A stretch of DNA of 64,000 nucleotides from Rhizobium johnstonii 3841. GTDB lineage: Bacteria; Pseudomonadota; Alphaproteobacteria; Rhizobiales; Rhizobiaceae. The stretch is from positions 186,001 to 250,000 of the forward strand of contig NC_008381.1 of NCBI RefSeq assembly GCF_000009265.1, in the 5' to 3' direction. The position numbers and the translations under genes were made by a program. Below are positions 34,503 through 43,935 of this stretch, one piece after another (position 1 is the stretch's first letter; each line of letters begins with the position of its first letter). The notes under the pieces were generated by a model, which did not search any database, had not been told where the DNA came from, and saw only the letters and a program-made list of their open reading frames with translations.

Positions 34503-36188
34503 TCATCTCGCCTGGTTGGCAAACAATCCGACGAATTCCGGATCGGCATAATAGCGCAGCTTGGTGGCCGCGATCGGCCGCTGACCGGCGATGAACAGCA
34601 GCTCGGTCTTGGCATGCATGTTGCGGACTTCGTCGGGCGTCAGCAGCGGCCGGCCGACATGCTGCTCGGCAAAGGAGAGGCCGCTCTTTTCCGAATCGAG
34701 TGCACGGGCCGCCGTGTTGAACACCACGGTCTCCTGGCCAAGCAGATCGGAGACCAGACGGGCGCTGTCGTGATCATTGACCCCGAACACTTGCAGCACG
34801 CCGGCGTTGGACAGAAACGTGCCGGCACGCTGGCCATAGGTGGCGCGCAGCTGATGAATGTCCTGGACGATCGGCCAGAGTTGCACACCGTAACCTGCCA
34901 TCAATCCCATGGCGCGTTCGATCGGCGCCAGATGACCAAGGGCGGCAAACTCGTCGAGCAGATAGAGAACCGGCGGCGTGGATGGATGCGGCGAGGGTGC
35001 GGTTCGCGCCATCTCGGTCAGGCTCTGGGCCACCAGCAGACGCAGCCAACGCGAGTAGGCGGCAAGCCTGTCCGGCGGTAAGACCAGGAACACGGTCGCC
35101 TTGTCTGCCTTGAGGTCACCGAACCGAAAATCGGATCGTGACAACACCCCAGTCATGCGCGGACTGTCGAGGAAATGCGTATGTCGCTGGGCTGCCGACA
35201 ATACGCCGCTTGCCTCACGGTCCGACTTGCCAAGATGACGGTTGGCGGCCCGCGCGATCAGTCCGCCGATCGCATCATTCCCCTGCATCTCATGAAGCAG
35301 ATTCTGGAATGCCGCCGGCGCCATCGTCAGCAGATGCCTGAGCGTGGTCAGCGTGCGCTTGTCGTCTGGCTGGCTGGCGATCACATGCAGCAGCAATCCA
35401 GCGATCAGCGCTTTGGCTTCCTCGTTCCAATGGGCGTCCCCCGAAACACCGGGTTCGTCGAACACCAGTGCATCGGAAAGTGTCGTTGCATCCTCGGCGA
35501 CGTCGACGCTGTCTGGATCAACGCCGTCCATCGGATTGAAGGCAGCCGAAGGTCTGCCGGTGATGCCGAACGGATCGAGGATATGAACCGGCCCGAACGT
35601 CTCTCGGGCATCACCGGCGATCTTCGCGTTCTCGCCTTTCGGATCGATGCAGATGATCGAGCGGTCGGCGGTCAGAAGGTTGGGGATGATGGTGCCGACA
35701 CCCTTGCCGCTGCGCGTCGGCGCCATGGTCAGAAGATGAGCCGGTCCGCTATAGCGAAGAAGCCGGCCGGAGTTGTTCGCACGGCCGATCAGCAATCCGC
35801 CTTCTGCCTTTGTCAGAGGCGCAATCTCTCTTCGGCCGGCAAAGCGCGCCGACCCATGCGTGTCGGCGTCGCTCGCTGTCGCGAAATGCGTGATCAGCGG
35901 CTCGGACAAAAACCGGATAAGCAGCACGACGGCAAAAAGCATGAATACCCAGTCGCCGATATGCCAGACGAGGTCACCTCTGCTGCTGCCAAGGATCACG
36001 CGTCTGAGGTAGTCGATCCCGAAGTAGACGGTAACGATGACGATGACATAGCCGACCGCACCCTTCAGGAACGACCTGGCATAACGAAGTGGAAACGTGA
36101 TCAGGGCGACGATCGCCCAGAGCGGATCGCGGGCCGCCATGCGCATCATGTTTGCGAAGGCAGTTTTGATCTGGTTGGCATGGATCAT
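34503..36188 (-). CDS. traG: TraG, VirD4-like conjugative coupling protein
   Basis: The 561-residue type IV coupling protein has two or three N-terminal membrane helices (about 20-100), Walker A MAPTRSGKGVG near residue 155, and Walker B VLYLLDEFAALG near residue 405, followed by QDIHQLRATYG. It brings the TraA-bound transfer strand to the mating channel. It is shorter than the roughly 630-residue TraG of Ti plasmids. It overlaps traD by 4 bp. No mating-pair-formation (virB/trb) genes are in the window. Confidence 0.93.
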   Translation of the reverse strand: MIHANQIKTAFANMMRMAARDPLWAIVALITFPLRYARSFLKGAVGYVIVIVTVYFGIDYLRRVILGSSRGDLVWHIGDWVFMLFAVVLLIRFLSEPLITHFATASDADTHGSARFAGRREIAPLTKAEGGLLIGRANNSGRLLRYSGPAHLLTMAPTRSGKGVGTIIPNLLTADRSIICIDPKGENAKIAGDARETFGPVHILDPFGITGRPSAAFNPMDGVDPDSVDVAEDATTLSDALVFDEPGVSGDAHWNEEAKALIAGLLLHVIASQPDDKRTLTTLRHLLTMAPAAFQNLLHEMQGNDAIGGLIARAANRHLGKSDREASGVLSAAQRHTHFLDSPRMTGVLSRSDFRFGDLKADKATVFLVLPPDRLAAYSRWLRLLVAQSLTEMARTAPSPHPSTPPVLYLLDEFAALGHLAPIERAMGLMAGYGVQLWPIVQDIHQLRATYGQRAGTFLSNAGVLQVFGVNDHDSARLVSDLLGQETVVFNTAARALDSEKSGLSFAEQHVGRPLLTPDEVRNMHAKTELLFIAGQRPIAATKLRYYADPEFVGLFANQAR

Positions 36189-36496
36189 AATACCGCACTC
36201 CCGCTGCCGACATTGCCGAGAGACGGGTCGTGCGGGCGTGGTTCGAGCAGATCGTCGAACAGGTCCCGATCGCCATCGCGGGTGAGGAATTTTGGCAGTT
36301 CCGATCTGAGCCAGGCTGCCAGTCCTCCGCCGATCTGCACATCGCGATCATTTTCCAGCCGATGCAGCACCAGTGCGCCGATCAGCACCTTGCGGCGCGT
36401 ATCGATGGCGCGTTCCTGCTTGCTGAGACGGATCTGCAATGTCTTGCGCTGGGCCTCGAGCTGGGCGAGCCGTTCGCCGATGGTTTTGCGCGCCAT
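36185..36496 (-). CDS. traD: TraD-like small conjugal transfer protein
   Basis: A 103-residue protein with an N-terminal coiled coil (ERLAQLEAQRKTLQIRLSKQ, then ERAIDTRRKVLIGALVL) and the segment LPKFLTRDGDRDLFDDLL found in Rhizobium/Agrobacterium TraD. It lies between oriT and traG and overlaps traG. Standard Ti-type modules also have traC between oriT and traD; here no separate traC is visible, so the relaxosome set looks reduced. The naming could be TraC or TraD; TraD fits better by the C-terminal block. Confidence 0.7.
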   Translation of the reverse strand: MARKTIGERLAQLEAQRKTLQIRLSKQERAIDTRRKVLIGALVLHRLENDRDVQIGGGLAAWLRSELPKFLTRDGDRDLFDDLLEPRPHDPSLGNVGSGSAVL

Positions 36497-36712
36497 GATG
36501 ATCTTCTCCCTTGTTCCTGTTCAGCCATTGGCCGCGGCGATGAACGGATGATCAGAGCCGCCGGCGTGCCTGGATCGAGGTTGTCTCGAAGAGCGGCCTT
36601 TCGAAACCCGCAAATCTGCGCGTGGAAGCAACCGGCTGAACGGCTTACGAGGTCATGGGGAGATTGCCGCATGCTCCCACCAGTGCCCGAAGGAGCGAAG
36701 CGACGAAGGCAC

Positions 36713-36743
36713 AAGGGCGCACTTACGAGTTGCGGGGCAACTC
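36713..36743. other. Origin of transfer (oriT) core, RSF1010/pTi (MOBQ) type
   Basis: AAGGGCGCACTTACG at 36713-36727 matches the nick region shared by RSF1010 and agrobacterial/rhizobial plasmids. It is followed at once by a perfect GAGTTGC-GGG-GCAACTC inverted repeat (36727-36743). It lies in the 287-bp gap between divergent traD and traA, exactly where oriT sits in Ti and rhizobial plasmids. No other gene is seen in the gap. Confidence 0.85.
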
Positions 36744-36783
36744 AAAGCGCGGGCCGGCGGCCCGCTAACATAGGGGACATGCG

Positions 36784-39700
36784 ATGGCGATCTATCATCT
36801 CAGCATGAAGCCGATCGCCCGCAGCGGTGGCCGCAGCGCCGTGGCGTCCGCCGCCTATCGCGCCGCCGTGAGACTGACCAATGAGCGCGATGGGCTGACC
36901 CATGATTTTAGCAACAGGCAAGGTGTCGAGCATGCCGAGATCGTCTTGCCGGCTCGCTCTTCTGCCTATTGGGCGATGAAGCGATCCGCCTTGTGGAATG
37001 CCGCCGAGCGTGCCGAGAAGCGAAGTGACGCCCGGATTGCCCGGGAATTCGAAGTCGCGCTGCCGCACGAACTGACGCCGGATCAACGCCTGGTGCTGAC
37101 GCGGGCCTTTGCCGCCGATCTCGCCAATCGCTATGGCGCTGCCGTCGACTTCGCGATCCATCGGCCAGGCGAGGCAAGCGATATCAGAAACAGCCACGCG
37201 CATCTGATGATGACGACGCGCCAGGTGACGGAAGCCGGTCTTGGCGACAAGACGTTGCTCGAGCGGGAGAACAGATGGCTTCTCGCCAATCACCTGCCGC
37301 CATCGCAACTGCAGCTGAAGGATCTCAGACAGGCCTGGGAGCATCTTGCCAACACTCACCTTGAGAGGGCCGGCCTCGATATCCGTATCGACAACCGTTC
37401 GCATCTGGAAGCCGGGATCACGATCGAGCCGACCGAACATGTCGGTGTGCATGCGACTGAGATCAATCGGCAGGGTGGGGCAGTCTCGCGCGTGCGCATC
37501 TCACCGCAATCGGCCGAGCGAAATGCCGAGACCATCCGGCGGCGCCCGGATGAGATCCTGAAGCTGATTACCAACGAGAAGAGCGTCTTCACCCGCTATG
37601 ACATTGCCAGGGCTCTGCATCGATACATCAACGACGATCCGCAGACCTTCCAGAATGCTTTTGCCGCGGTCATGGCGTCGAAGGCTCTCGTCGAGTTGAG
37701 GCCCGAAAGCACGGGCCTTCGGGGGCGCGATGGCGAGGCACGCTATTCGACGGTCGAGATGGTGGCGATCGAGGGCGTGATCGCCAGCAATGTCATGGCG
37801 ATGAAGGCGCGCCAAAACCACGGTGTGGCGAAGCGCAATGTCGATGCCGCGATTGCCGAACAGGACAGATCGATCAAGGCGGGAAATCCTTCACCGGGGC
37901 AGGGGCTGTCGGCTGAACAGCGCCATGCGATCGAGCATGTCACGGGTCCCGGTCAGATCGCTGTCGTGATCGGCTTTGCCGGTGCCGGCAAGAGCACGAT
38001 GCTGGCGGCTGCGCGGCACGCCTGGGAAGCGCAAGGTTATCGTGTTCATGGCGCGGCATTGGCCGGCAAGGCCGCGGAAGGCCTGGAGCAATCGTCCGGG
38101 ATAACGAGCCGCACCTTGGCATCGTGGGAATATAGCTGGCAAGCTGATCGCGGTCGGCTCAATGCTCGGGACGTCTTCGTCATCGATGAGGGCGGCATGG
38201 TCGGCAGTCGTCAGCTCGCCCGCTTCGTCGACGAGGTCAAACGGGCCGGCGCCAAGCTCGTCCTGGTCGGCGATCATGAACAGCTTCAGGCGATCGGAGC
38301 GGGCGCGCCGTTCCGGGCGATCGCGGAAGCCGTCGGCCATGCGCAGCTTTCGGAAGTGCGCCGGCAAAAAGCCGATTGGCAAAAGCGGGCCTCGATCGAC
38401 TTCGCCTCGCATCGGACCGCAGCCGGACTGTCGGCCTACGAGGCACGGGGAAGCGTTCATCTGAAGACGGATCGCGCGGAAACGCTGAAGGCGATCATTG
38501 CCGATTACGTTGCTGACCGATCGGCCAATCCCAACGACACGCGCATTGCGATGGCCCATCGACGCGACGACGTGCGCGCCATCAATGCCGGCATTCGTGC
38601 TCGGTTGCAGGATCGCGGTGAGCTGGCAAAGGGCACCAACCCGCCTGGCGATAAGGGTGAGGAACACACCTACCAGACCAACAATGGGAGACGGGCGTTC
38701 GCGCGCGGCGATCGCATCGTCTTCCTGGAGAACGATCGCGACCTCGGCGTCAAGAATGGCATGCTGGGCGAGGTGATCGCCGTCGCGCCGGATGCAATAC
38801 AGGTTCGGCTTGACGGCAAGGCGCAGACGCAAGATGGGCAACGCCAGGTGACCGTACCGGTCAATCGTTACCAATCCTTTGACCACGGCTACGCAACGAC
38901 GATCCACAAGACGCAAGGCGCTACCGTCGACCGGAGTTTTGTTCTGGCGTCGACGACGATGGACCGGCATCTGACCTACGTCGCGATGACCCGTCATCGC
39001 GAGGAGGTGCAGCTCTATGCCGGGCTCGATGCGTTCAAGACGGTGCGCGCCCTGACGGAGACGCTGAGCCGCTCAGGCGTGAAGGAGACGACGCTCGACT
39101 ATACGCATGACTTTGCCAATCGGCGCGGCATGGAGGATCGCCGGGGGCAGGGCGAGAGTGAGGTCGCATCTCAGGGAATCAGCAAAGGGATACAGCACAT
39201 TCCGGACACGGCGGTTCCCAAGCCACTGCAGGAGCCGCGGCCGCCGACACCGCTCGCAGTGCGCAGCATCGCCGATGGCGGCTCTCCGCACCAAGACCGC
39301 AATGACGATGAACGCCGCGTGCTCGTTGCGGCCGTGAAGACCTATGCGATGAGCGTGGAAGCGGTTGGACGGTCAAAGGCGATGCCGGCATTCGACCGAG
39401 ATTGGGCCGCGGCAAAGCAGCTTGCGCCGCAGGTGTTCAACGACGCGCCAGCGGCAATGGACGTGTTGCGCGGCCGCATCCTGGATGAGAATGCAGATCC
39501 GGTCGCGCTCGCCAGTCAACTCAGCGCTTCGCCCGAAACGATCGGTGCGCTCGCCGGCAAGACCGGCCTGTTCGGAGACAACGCCGAACGCAAACACGCG
39601 CTTTCCCGGATCGATGCACTGGCCTCGCATGTTCGCCAATCCGCCAACACCTGGCAGCGTCGCCTTTCGGCTGAATGCGGCTCGGAGCGCTGGAAGCGGG

Positions 39701-40068
39701 AAAAGCAGGACGTGGTCGAGATTCTGGGCCCGAGCCGCCGGAGCGAGGCGCTGCTGCGCCAGCTCGACGATCTCGCCTATAGCGACAAGGCAAAGTTCGT
39801 CGAACGACTGGCGGCGACACCGGAGGGCCGCCGAGCGCTTGCCGAGGCAAAGGACATCGTCAGCGCGATCGAAACGCGCTTCGGTCGCGCCGATCCCTCA
39901 GATCTCGCGGATCAGCTGAAGCGAGTGGGGCCGGATCAGGCTGGTGACGCCGAGCGGATCCGCCAGGTTGCTCGCCTTGCCGACCGTAGCCATCGCGCGG
40001 AGCTCACCCAGCAGATGGAGTTGAAGCGGTCGCTTTCGCGCACGAAGAGTTTGGGATTGGGGATGTAG
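36784..40068 (+). CDS. traA: TraA, MOBQ relaxase with helicase domain
   Basis: The 1094-residue protein starts MAIYHLSMKPIARSGGRSAV with the AAYRAA segment that holds the relaxase Tyr (near residue 25) and the metal-binding SHAHLMMTTR near residue 140. A RecD/TraI-type helicase follows, with Walker A GFAGAGKST near residue 400, IDEGGMVGSRQLA and a C-terminal GYATTIHKTQGAT motif. It nicks oriT and unwinds the transferred strand. The length is normal and no internal break is seen. It starts 41 bp after the oriT repeat. Confidence 0.95.
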   Translation: MAIYHLSMKPIARSGGRSAVASAAYRAAVRLTNERDGLTHDFSNRQGVEHAEIVLPARSSAYWAMKRSALWNAAERAEKRSDARIAREFEVALPHELTPDQRLVLTRAFAADLANRYGAAVDFAIHRPGEASDIRNSHAHLMMTTRQVTEAGLGDKTLLERENRWLLANHLPPSQLQLKDLRQAWEHLANTHLERAGLDIRIDNRSHLEAGITIEPTEHVGVHATEINRQGGAVSRVRISPQSAERNAETIRRRPDEILKLITNEKSVFTRYDIARALHRYINDDPQTFQNAFAAVMASKALVELRPESTGLRGRDGEARYSTVEMVAIEGVIASNVMAMKARQNHGVAKRNVDAAIAEQDRSIKAGNPSPGQGLSAEQRHAIEHVTGPGQIAVVIGFAGAGKSTMLAAARHAWEAQGYRVHGAALAGKAAEGLEQSSGITSRTLASWEYSWQADRGRLNARDVFVIDEGGMVGSRQLARFVDEVKRAGAKLVLVGDHEQLQAIGAGAPFRAIAEAVGHAQLSEVRRQKADWQKRASIDFASHRTAAGLSAYEARGSVHLKTDRAETLKAIIADYVADRSANPNDTRIAMAHRRDDVRAINAGIRARLQDRGELAKGTNPPGDKGEEHTYQTNNGRRAFARGDRIVFLENDRDLGVKNGMLGEVIAVAPDAIQVRLDGKAQTQDGQRQVTVPVNRYQSFDHGYATTIHKTQGATVDRSFVLASTTMDRHLTYVAMTRHREEVQLYAGLDAFKTVRALTETLSRSGVKETTLDYTHDFANRRGMEDRRGQGESEVASQGISKGIQHIPDTAVPKPLQEPRPPTPLAVRSIADGGSPHQDRNDDERRVLVAAVKTYAMSVEAVGRSKAMPAFDRDWAAAKQLAPQVFNDAPAAMDVLRGRILDENADPVALASQLSASPETIGALAGKTGLFGDNAERKHALSRIDALASHVRQSANTWQRRLSAECGSERWKREKQDVVEILGPSRRSEALLRQLDDLAYSDKAKFVERLAATPEGRRALAEAKDIVSAIETRFGRADPSDLADQLKRVGPDQAGDAERIRQVARLADRSHRAELTQQMELKRSLSRTKSLGLGM

Positions 40069-40347
40069 AGTTCCATCTCCGACCTTTGGTCTTTTTTGTT
40101 TTCGGCCGGATCGTTCTGCGTGTCGATGATGCAGCGGATCGGCTCGGTCTTCTTGATCTGCTTGCGCTTGACGCGCACAGCTGGGCCAGCCTCCTTCCTT
40201 CGCCGACGGTGACGAAATAGCCCCAGCACCAGATTTTGCAGAACAACCCTTTGCGTGAATGCTCGCCGCTTTCGCCTCCACAGAAGCCTCGCTCTACGAG
40301 GTTCTCCGGGCGTTCCGGTCCGACTTCTTGAGCTTGTTGAGCGGCAT
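40069..40347 (-). pseudogene. Broken ParB-like gene downstream of traA
   Basis: Starting at the ATG at 40347, three minus-strand frames together give a ParB/Spo0J N-terminal pattern: MPLNKLKKSDRNARRTS, then EAKAASIHAKG, FVTVGEGRRLAQL, VKRKQIKKTEPIRCIIDTQN and DPAE. These pieces are spread over different frames, and the DNA-binding and C-terminal parts are absent. A ParB-like gene at this side of traA is common on rhizobial plasmids, so this is probably a degraded copy. The rest of the gap up to 40550 shows nothing else. Confidence 0.65.
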
Positions 40348-40550
40348 GAAATCTCCACGCCATTCACGGCGGCGATGACGATCAGGACGTGCCGAGCCTA
40401 GCCTCTGAAAGCCGTTGATCCTGATCGCCGTATAGCAGGCGGGCGAAAAGGGGGCCCTGCCGCTTTGTCGAAATGGGGGATTTTCGAGCAAGCGGCTTTG
40501 TGATAAAACCTCTGCTATATATTCGATGAATAGAGGAATCGTCACAGGCG

Positions 40551-41171
40551 ATGACATTCACCACCGCCCAGAGACTTCGAGCGCTCGACCTCCTGAAAGC
40601 GCGGGGGATGCTCCGGCTGAAGGATTTCATTGCCGAAGGCATTGGACCGGAGACGCTCGCCCGTCTCGTTCGGGAGGAGGCAATAGTCCGCCCGGCACGA
40701 GGCCTGTATCAACTCCCAGACACTCAGGCTGAGGCGGCCCATGCACTCGCTGAAGCGGCTGTTCTGGTTCCAAGGGGCGTGGTCTGCTTGACCTCGGCCC
40801 TCCAATACCACGAACTGACGCTGCAGATGCCCTCGGCTGTGTGGATGGCGATCGACCGCACTGCCTGGCGCCCCAAGATCGACTATCCGCCTATCAAGTT
40901 CGTACGCTTCAAAGGGTCCGCTCTCACCGAGGGCGTCGAACGGCATCGCATCGAGGGCGTCGAGGTGCCGATCACAAATCCGGCGCGTTCGATCGTCGAT
41001 TGCTTCCGCTATCGGGCGAAGGTCGGCCTCGACGTTGCGATGGAGGGGCTGCGCGAGGGGCTCCGCCGGCGCAAGACCACAAGCGACGACCTCTGGACAT
41101 ATGCGAAAGAGGCCAGGATCTGGTCGATCATGCGACCCTATGTCGAAGCGACGGTGGCCGATGGCGCGTGA
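40551..41171 (+). CDS. abiEi: AbiEi-type antitoxin of a type IV toxin-antitoxin system
   Basis: The 206-residue protein has an N-terminal winged helix (LRALDLLKARGMLRLKDFIA, IGPETLARLVREEAIVRPAR) and the AbiEi C-terminal core (AHALAEAAVLVPRGVVCLTS, ALQYHELTLQMP, then TNPARSIVDCFRYRAKVG). AbiEi represses the operon and counteracts the AbiEii nucleotidyltransferase without binding it. The reading frame overlaps abiEii by 11 bp. These systems stabilise plasmids and can abort phage infection. Confidence 0.88.
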   Translation: MTFTTAQRLRALDLLKARGMLRLKDFIAEGIGPETLARLVREEAIVRPARGLYQLPDTQAEAAHALAEAAVLVPRGVVCLTSALQYHELTLQMPSAVWMAIDRTAWRPKIDYPPIKFVRFKGSALTEGVERHRIEGVEVPITNPARSIVDCFRYRAKVGLDVAMEGLREGLRRRKTTSDDLWTYAKEARIWSIMRPYVEATVADGA

Positions 41172-42096
41172 GCTCAAGAAAAACGTAGGGGCATCGGTGC
41201 GCGCCCGGCTGCTGGATCGGTCTCGCGCAGAGCGTACGGACTTTCAGATCCTACTGACGCGCTACGCGCTCGAAAGACTCCTGTACCGGCTGAGCCTATC
41301 GGAGCATCGCGACCGCTTTATCCTGAAGGGCGCGATGCTGTTCGTAACCTGGGTCGCCGACCCGTTTCGGCCGACGCGGGACCTCGATCTGCTGGGCTAC
41401 GGCGAAAACAGCCCGAAGGCCATCGCCGAAACTTTCCATGCCATTTGCACGCAGCCGGTCGACGCTGATGGCGTGGTCTTCGACGTGGATGCACTCGAAG
41501 CCGCGCCGATCCGTGAGGAAGTCGAATATGGCGGCGTTCGTGTTCGTACCACTGCCACCATCGGAGGCGCGCGCATTCCCATTCAGGTGGACATAGGTTT
41601 CGGTGACGCCGTCACGCCTGGACCGGTCGACATAGAATATCCGTCGCTACTCGATGCGCCGGTGCCGCGCCTGCGAGCCTATCCGGTCGCGACCGTGGTC
41701 GCCGAGAAATTCGAGGCGCTGGTAACGCTCGGCATGGCAAATAGCCGCCTGAAGGATTTCTATGATCTCTGGCTGATTGCCGAGACGTTCGAGCTGGAGC
41801 GGTCCACCCTCGCTGAGGCGGTGCGCCAGACCTTTGCGAGACGAGGGACGGGTATTCCGATGGAGAGGCCAACGGGTCTCAGCGAAGCCTATGCTGAGGC
41901 CTGGGATCGGCAATGGCGGGCGTTCCTTGGTCGCGAACGGATGGCGGCCGCACCACCCGCCTTGGGCACGGTGGTCGCTGATCTCGGGCGCTTCCTATTG
42001 CCGCTGACCCAGCCTGTGGAAGGGGAATGGCGCTGGAAGCCTTATGAGGGCTGGATTCAGCTGCAAGTAAAGCAGCTTGGATATCCAAAGCGCTGA
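41161..42096 (+). CDS. abiEii: AbiEii-type nucleotidyltransferase toxin
   Basis: The 311-residue protein starts MARELKKNVGASVRARLLDR at the ATG that overlaps abiEi. It has the DUF1814/AbiEii core: FILKGAMLFVTW, then the nucleotidyltransferase motif FRPTRDLDLLGYG (catalytic Asp pair), IPIQVDIGFGDAV, and the C-terminal AEKFEALVTLGMANSRLKDF followed by YDLWLI. All expected blocks are present, so the pair looks intact. It likely acts by modifying an RNA substrate, as shown for AbiEii relatives. Confidence 0.9.
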   Translation: MARELKKNVGASVRARLLDRSRAERTDFQILLTRYALERLLYRLSLSEHRDRFILKGAMLFVTWVADPFRPTRDLDLLGYGENSPKAIAETFHAICTQPVDADGVVFDVDALEAAPIREEVEYGGVRVRTTATIGGARIPIQVDIGFGDAVTPGPVDIEYPSLLDAPVPRLRAYPVATVVAEKFEALVTLGMANSRLKDFYDLWLIAETFELERSTLAEAVRQTFARRGTGIPMERPTGLSEAYAEAWDRQWRAFLGRERMAAAPPALGTVVADLGRFLLPLTQPVEGEWRWKPYEGWIQLQVKQLGYPKR

Positions 42097-42114
42097 AGTA
42101 CGATATGCCGGACG

Positions 42115-42416
42115 TCAGCGGATGAGCCTTCGCTCGAGAAAGCTTTGCATGTCGCGCCGTCCGTCTACGACGCAGTAGCCGACGACATCGGTGCCCATAA
42201 TGCGATAGATCATGCGCTACGGCTTATGGTGTAGTTCCCGATATTCGGAAATTCCGATCCCCGCCAACTCCTTCGGAATATTTCCGCCGGCGCATGCGCT
42301 CTCGATTTCCGTCAGGAAGTGCCCTGACGTCTCGGCGCCGTCGCGCTGGCGATGAAGCGATAGCGATCCTCGATCTCGCGTTCCGCGTCCTCGGCGAAAT
42401 GAACACGAGATGGCAT
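42115..42416 (-). pseudogene. Decayed RelE/ParE-family toxin
   Basis: Read from the ATG at 42416, the frame gives MPSRVHFAEDAEREIED and YRFIAS. After a one-base frameshift it continues as RDGAETSGHFLTEIESACAG, IPKELAGIGISEYRELHHKP, a TAG stop where Tyr is expected, and then RMIYRIMGTDVVGYCVVDGR and RDMQSFLERRLIR. This is a complete RelE/ParE outline with one frameshift and one nonsense mutation. Its start overlaps the stop of the intact antitoxin upstream (TGATG). Confidence 0.8.
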
Positions 42417-42697
42417 CAGGGTTGGCTGTCAGCCAGACGATTTCGGATGCGCGCGAAGGATTCCGCAGCGGGGCGCAGTTTGCCCTCCTCGACATGCCGG
42501 CTGGTGAGCGCCAGCACCTTCAGGAGCGCCAGCGTCTCCGGTGTTTCTTCGTATTGGCCGACGTCCTGAAGAATGGCTTTCGCCTCTCCGTGAAGCGTAA
42601 TGATGACCGGATGCAGGTTATCCTTCAGCTTTGACATTATCTCGGGCGCATGCGCCTTGAGGTGGCTGATCGGCTTGACCTGTTCTGACAGCTTCAT
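42416..42697 (-). CDS. Phd/YefM-family antitoxin, now without an active toxin
   Basis: The 93-residue protein has the Phd/YefM start (MKLSEQVKPISHLKAHAPEI, then ITLHGEAKAILQDVGQYEET) and a helical C-terminal tail that would bind a RelE/ParE toxin. The frame is intact while the toxin gene next to it is broken. It may still act as a DNA-binding autorepressor or cross-neutralise toxins encoded elsewhere. Confidence 0.88.
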   Translation of the reverse strand: MKLSEQVKPISHLKAHAPEIMSKLKDNLHPVIITLHGEAKAILQDVGQYEETPETLALLKVLALTSRHVEEGKLRPAAESFARIRNRLADSQP

Positions 42698-42864
42698 GCG
42701 GTTACTCCGTTTCGACCAGAATATAGACCATCAAGTGGCGATGGAAAGAAGCCTTACGCTGCCAGTGAGACAAAGCCACGGCAGGCGATTTTCCATCTTA
42801 GGTGCGGCCGCTTTTTTTCACTCATCGCGTTCGAAAGAGAATGCCATTTCTTATAATGAAGTTT

Positions 42865-42883
42865 GTCTACTGATTTTATAGAC
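42865..42883. promoter_or_regulatory. GTCTAYAAA-type inverted repeat before the sulfur-linked operon
   Basis: GTCTA-N9-TAGAC lies about 35 bp before the ATG at 42918; the wider element AAGTTTGTCTA...TAGACTAAACTT spans 42859-42890. On the minus strand it reads GTCTATAAAATC. Very similar sequences lie at 52732-52750 and 58494-58507. It is probably an operator or activator site for a shared regulator; no protein can be assigned. Confidence 0.55.
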
Positions 42884-42917
42884 TAAACTTTGCAACCAAG
42901 GATCGGATCGTGGCGTC

Positions 42918-43910
42918 ATGACCTATCTCCTCAGTCTTCTCGACAAAAGCCCGATCGAACATGGTCTCACCGCGGCGGACGCGCTTCGGGCGACGGTCAA
43001 GATTGCCGCCCGGGCCGAGGAACTCGGTTATCACCGTTTCTGGGTCGCTGAGCATCATAACATGTCCAATCTGGCGAGCTCCGCGCCGGAGGCACTGATC
43101 GCCTATCTTCTCGCCAGGACCTCGAGGATCCGCATCGGCTCCGGCGGCGTCATGCTGCAGCACTACAGTGCGTATAAGGTTGCCGAGACCTTCAATCTTC
43201 TGGCATCGCTTGCGCCCGGTCGCGTCGATCTCGGTGTCGGCAAGGCGCCGGGCGGCTTTCCGCTCTCGACGCGCGCCCTGCAGCTTGCCGTCGATCCGGC
43301 CAGGAAGCCCGATTTCGCAAGCCAACTTTCCGATCTCAACACATATCTCGCTGCCGACCCGAATTACGAGGGGGCGCAGGCAACGCCTTTCCCGCCGGCT
43401 GCTCCCGAACGTTTCCTGCTCGGCGCCAGCGTCGAAAGCGCCGAGCTCGCTGCCGAGAAGGGTTGGGAACTCGTTTTCGCCGGTCACCTGAACGGCGATC
43501 CTGACAATTTGCGCAGAACCTTCGAGGCCTATGAGCGGGCATCCGGCGGCAAGCGCCCGATCCTGGCGCTCGCAGCCTTCGCCGCCGAAAGCGAGGACTA
43601 TGCCCGCGAGCGCGTCGGCAAGCTGCGCATCGTCAAGGTGTTCCTGCCGAACGGCCAGACCGTTAATGTCGGCAGCGAGGAGCAGGCGGCCGAATTTGCC
43701 CGCCAGGCCGGCGTCACCGATTACCGCATCGAGGAAAAGGTGCCGAGCGTGCTGCATGGCACGGCGGAGCAGATCCGCAAGGAGCTGGACGAACTTCACC
43801 GCCGCTACGGGGTCAAGGAGTTCGTGCTCGACACGCCGGCGCTTTCGGCCGCCGAGCGCCTGGCCTCCATCGAGCTGCTCGCCAAAGAGCGGCTTTCCCT
43901 CGTCGCCTGA
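42918..43910 (+). CDS. Luciferase-like (LLM) flavin monooxygenase, YtmO/MsnO8 type
   Basis: The 330-residue TIM-barrel flavoprotein begins MTYLLSLLDKSPIEHGLTAA and has RFWVAEHHNMSNLASSAPE (the conserved EHH), RIRIGSGGVMLQHYS and PGRVDLGVGKAPGG, all typical of the single-subunit luciferase-alpha-like group. It uses reduced FMN and oxygen; the substrate is not known. It is the first gene of a long operon with a downstream FMN reductase as a possible flavin source. The same type of gene (ytmO) occurs in the Bacillus ytm operon for S-modified cysteine use. Confidence 0.87.
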   Translation: MTYLLSLLDKSPIEHGLTAADALRATVKIAARAEELGYHRFWVAEHHNMSNLASSAPEALIAYLLARTSRIRIGSGGVMLQHYSAYKVAETFNLLASLAPGRVDLGVGKAPGGFPLSTRALQLAVDPARKPDFASQLSDLNTYLAADPNYEGAQATPFPPAAPERFLLGASVESAELAAEKGWELVFAGHLNGDPDNLRRTFEAYERASGGKRPILALAAFAAESEDYARERVGKLRIVKVFLPNGQTVNVGSEEQAAEFARQAGVTDYRIEEKVPSVLHGTAEQIRKELDELHRRYGVKEFVLDTPALSAAERLASIELLAKERLSLVA

Positions 43911-43935
43911 CCGTTTCCAAAAAAGGATTGATCCC

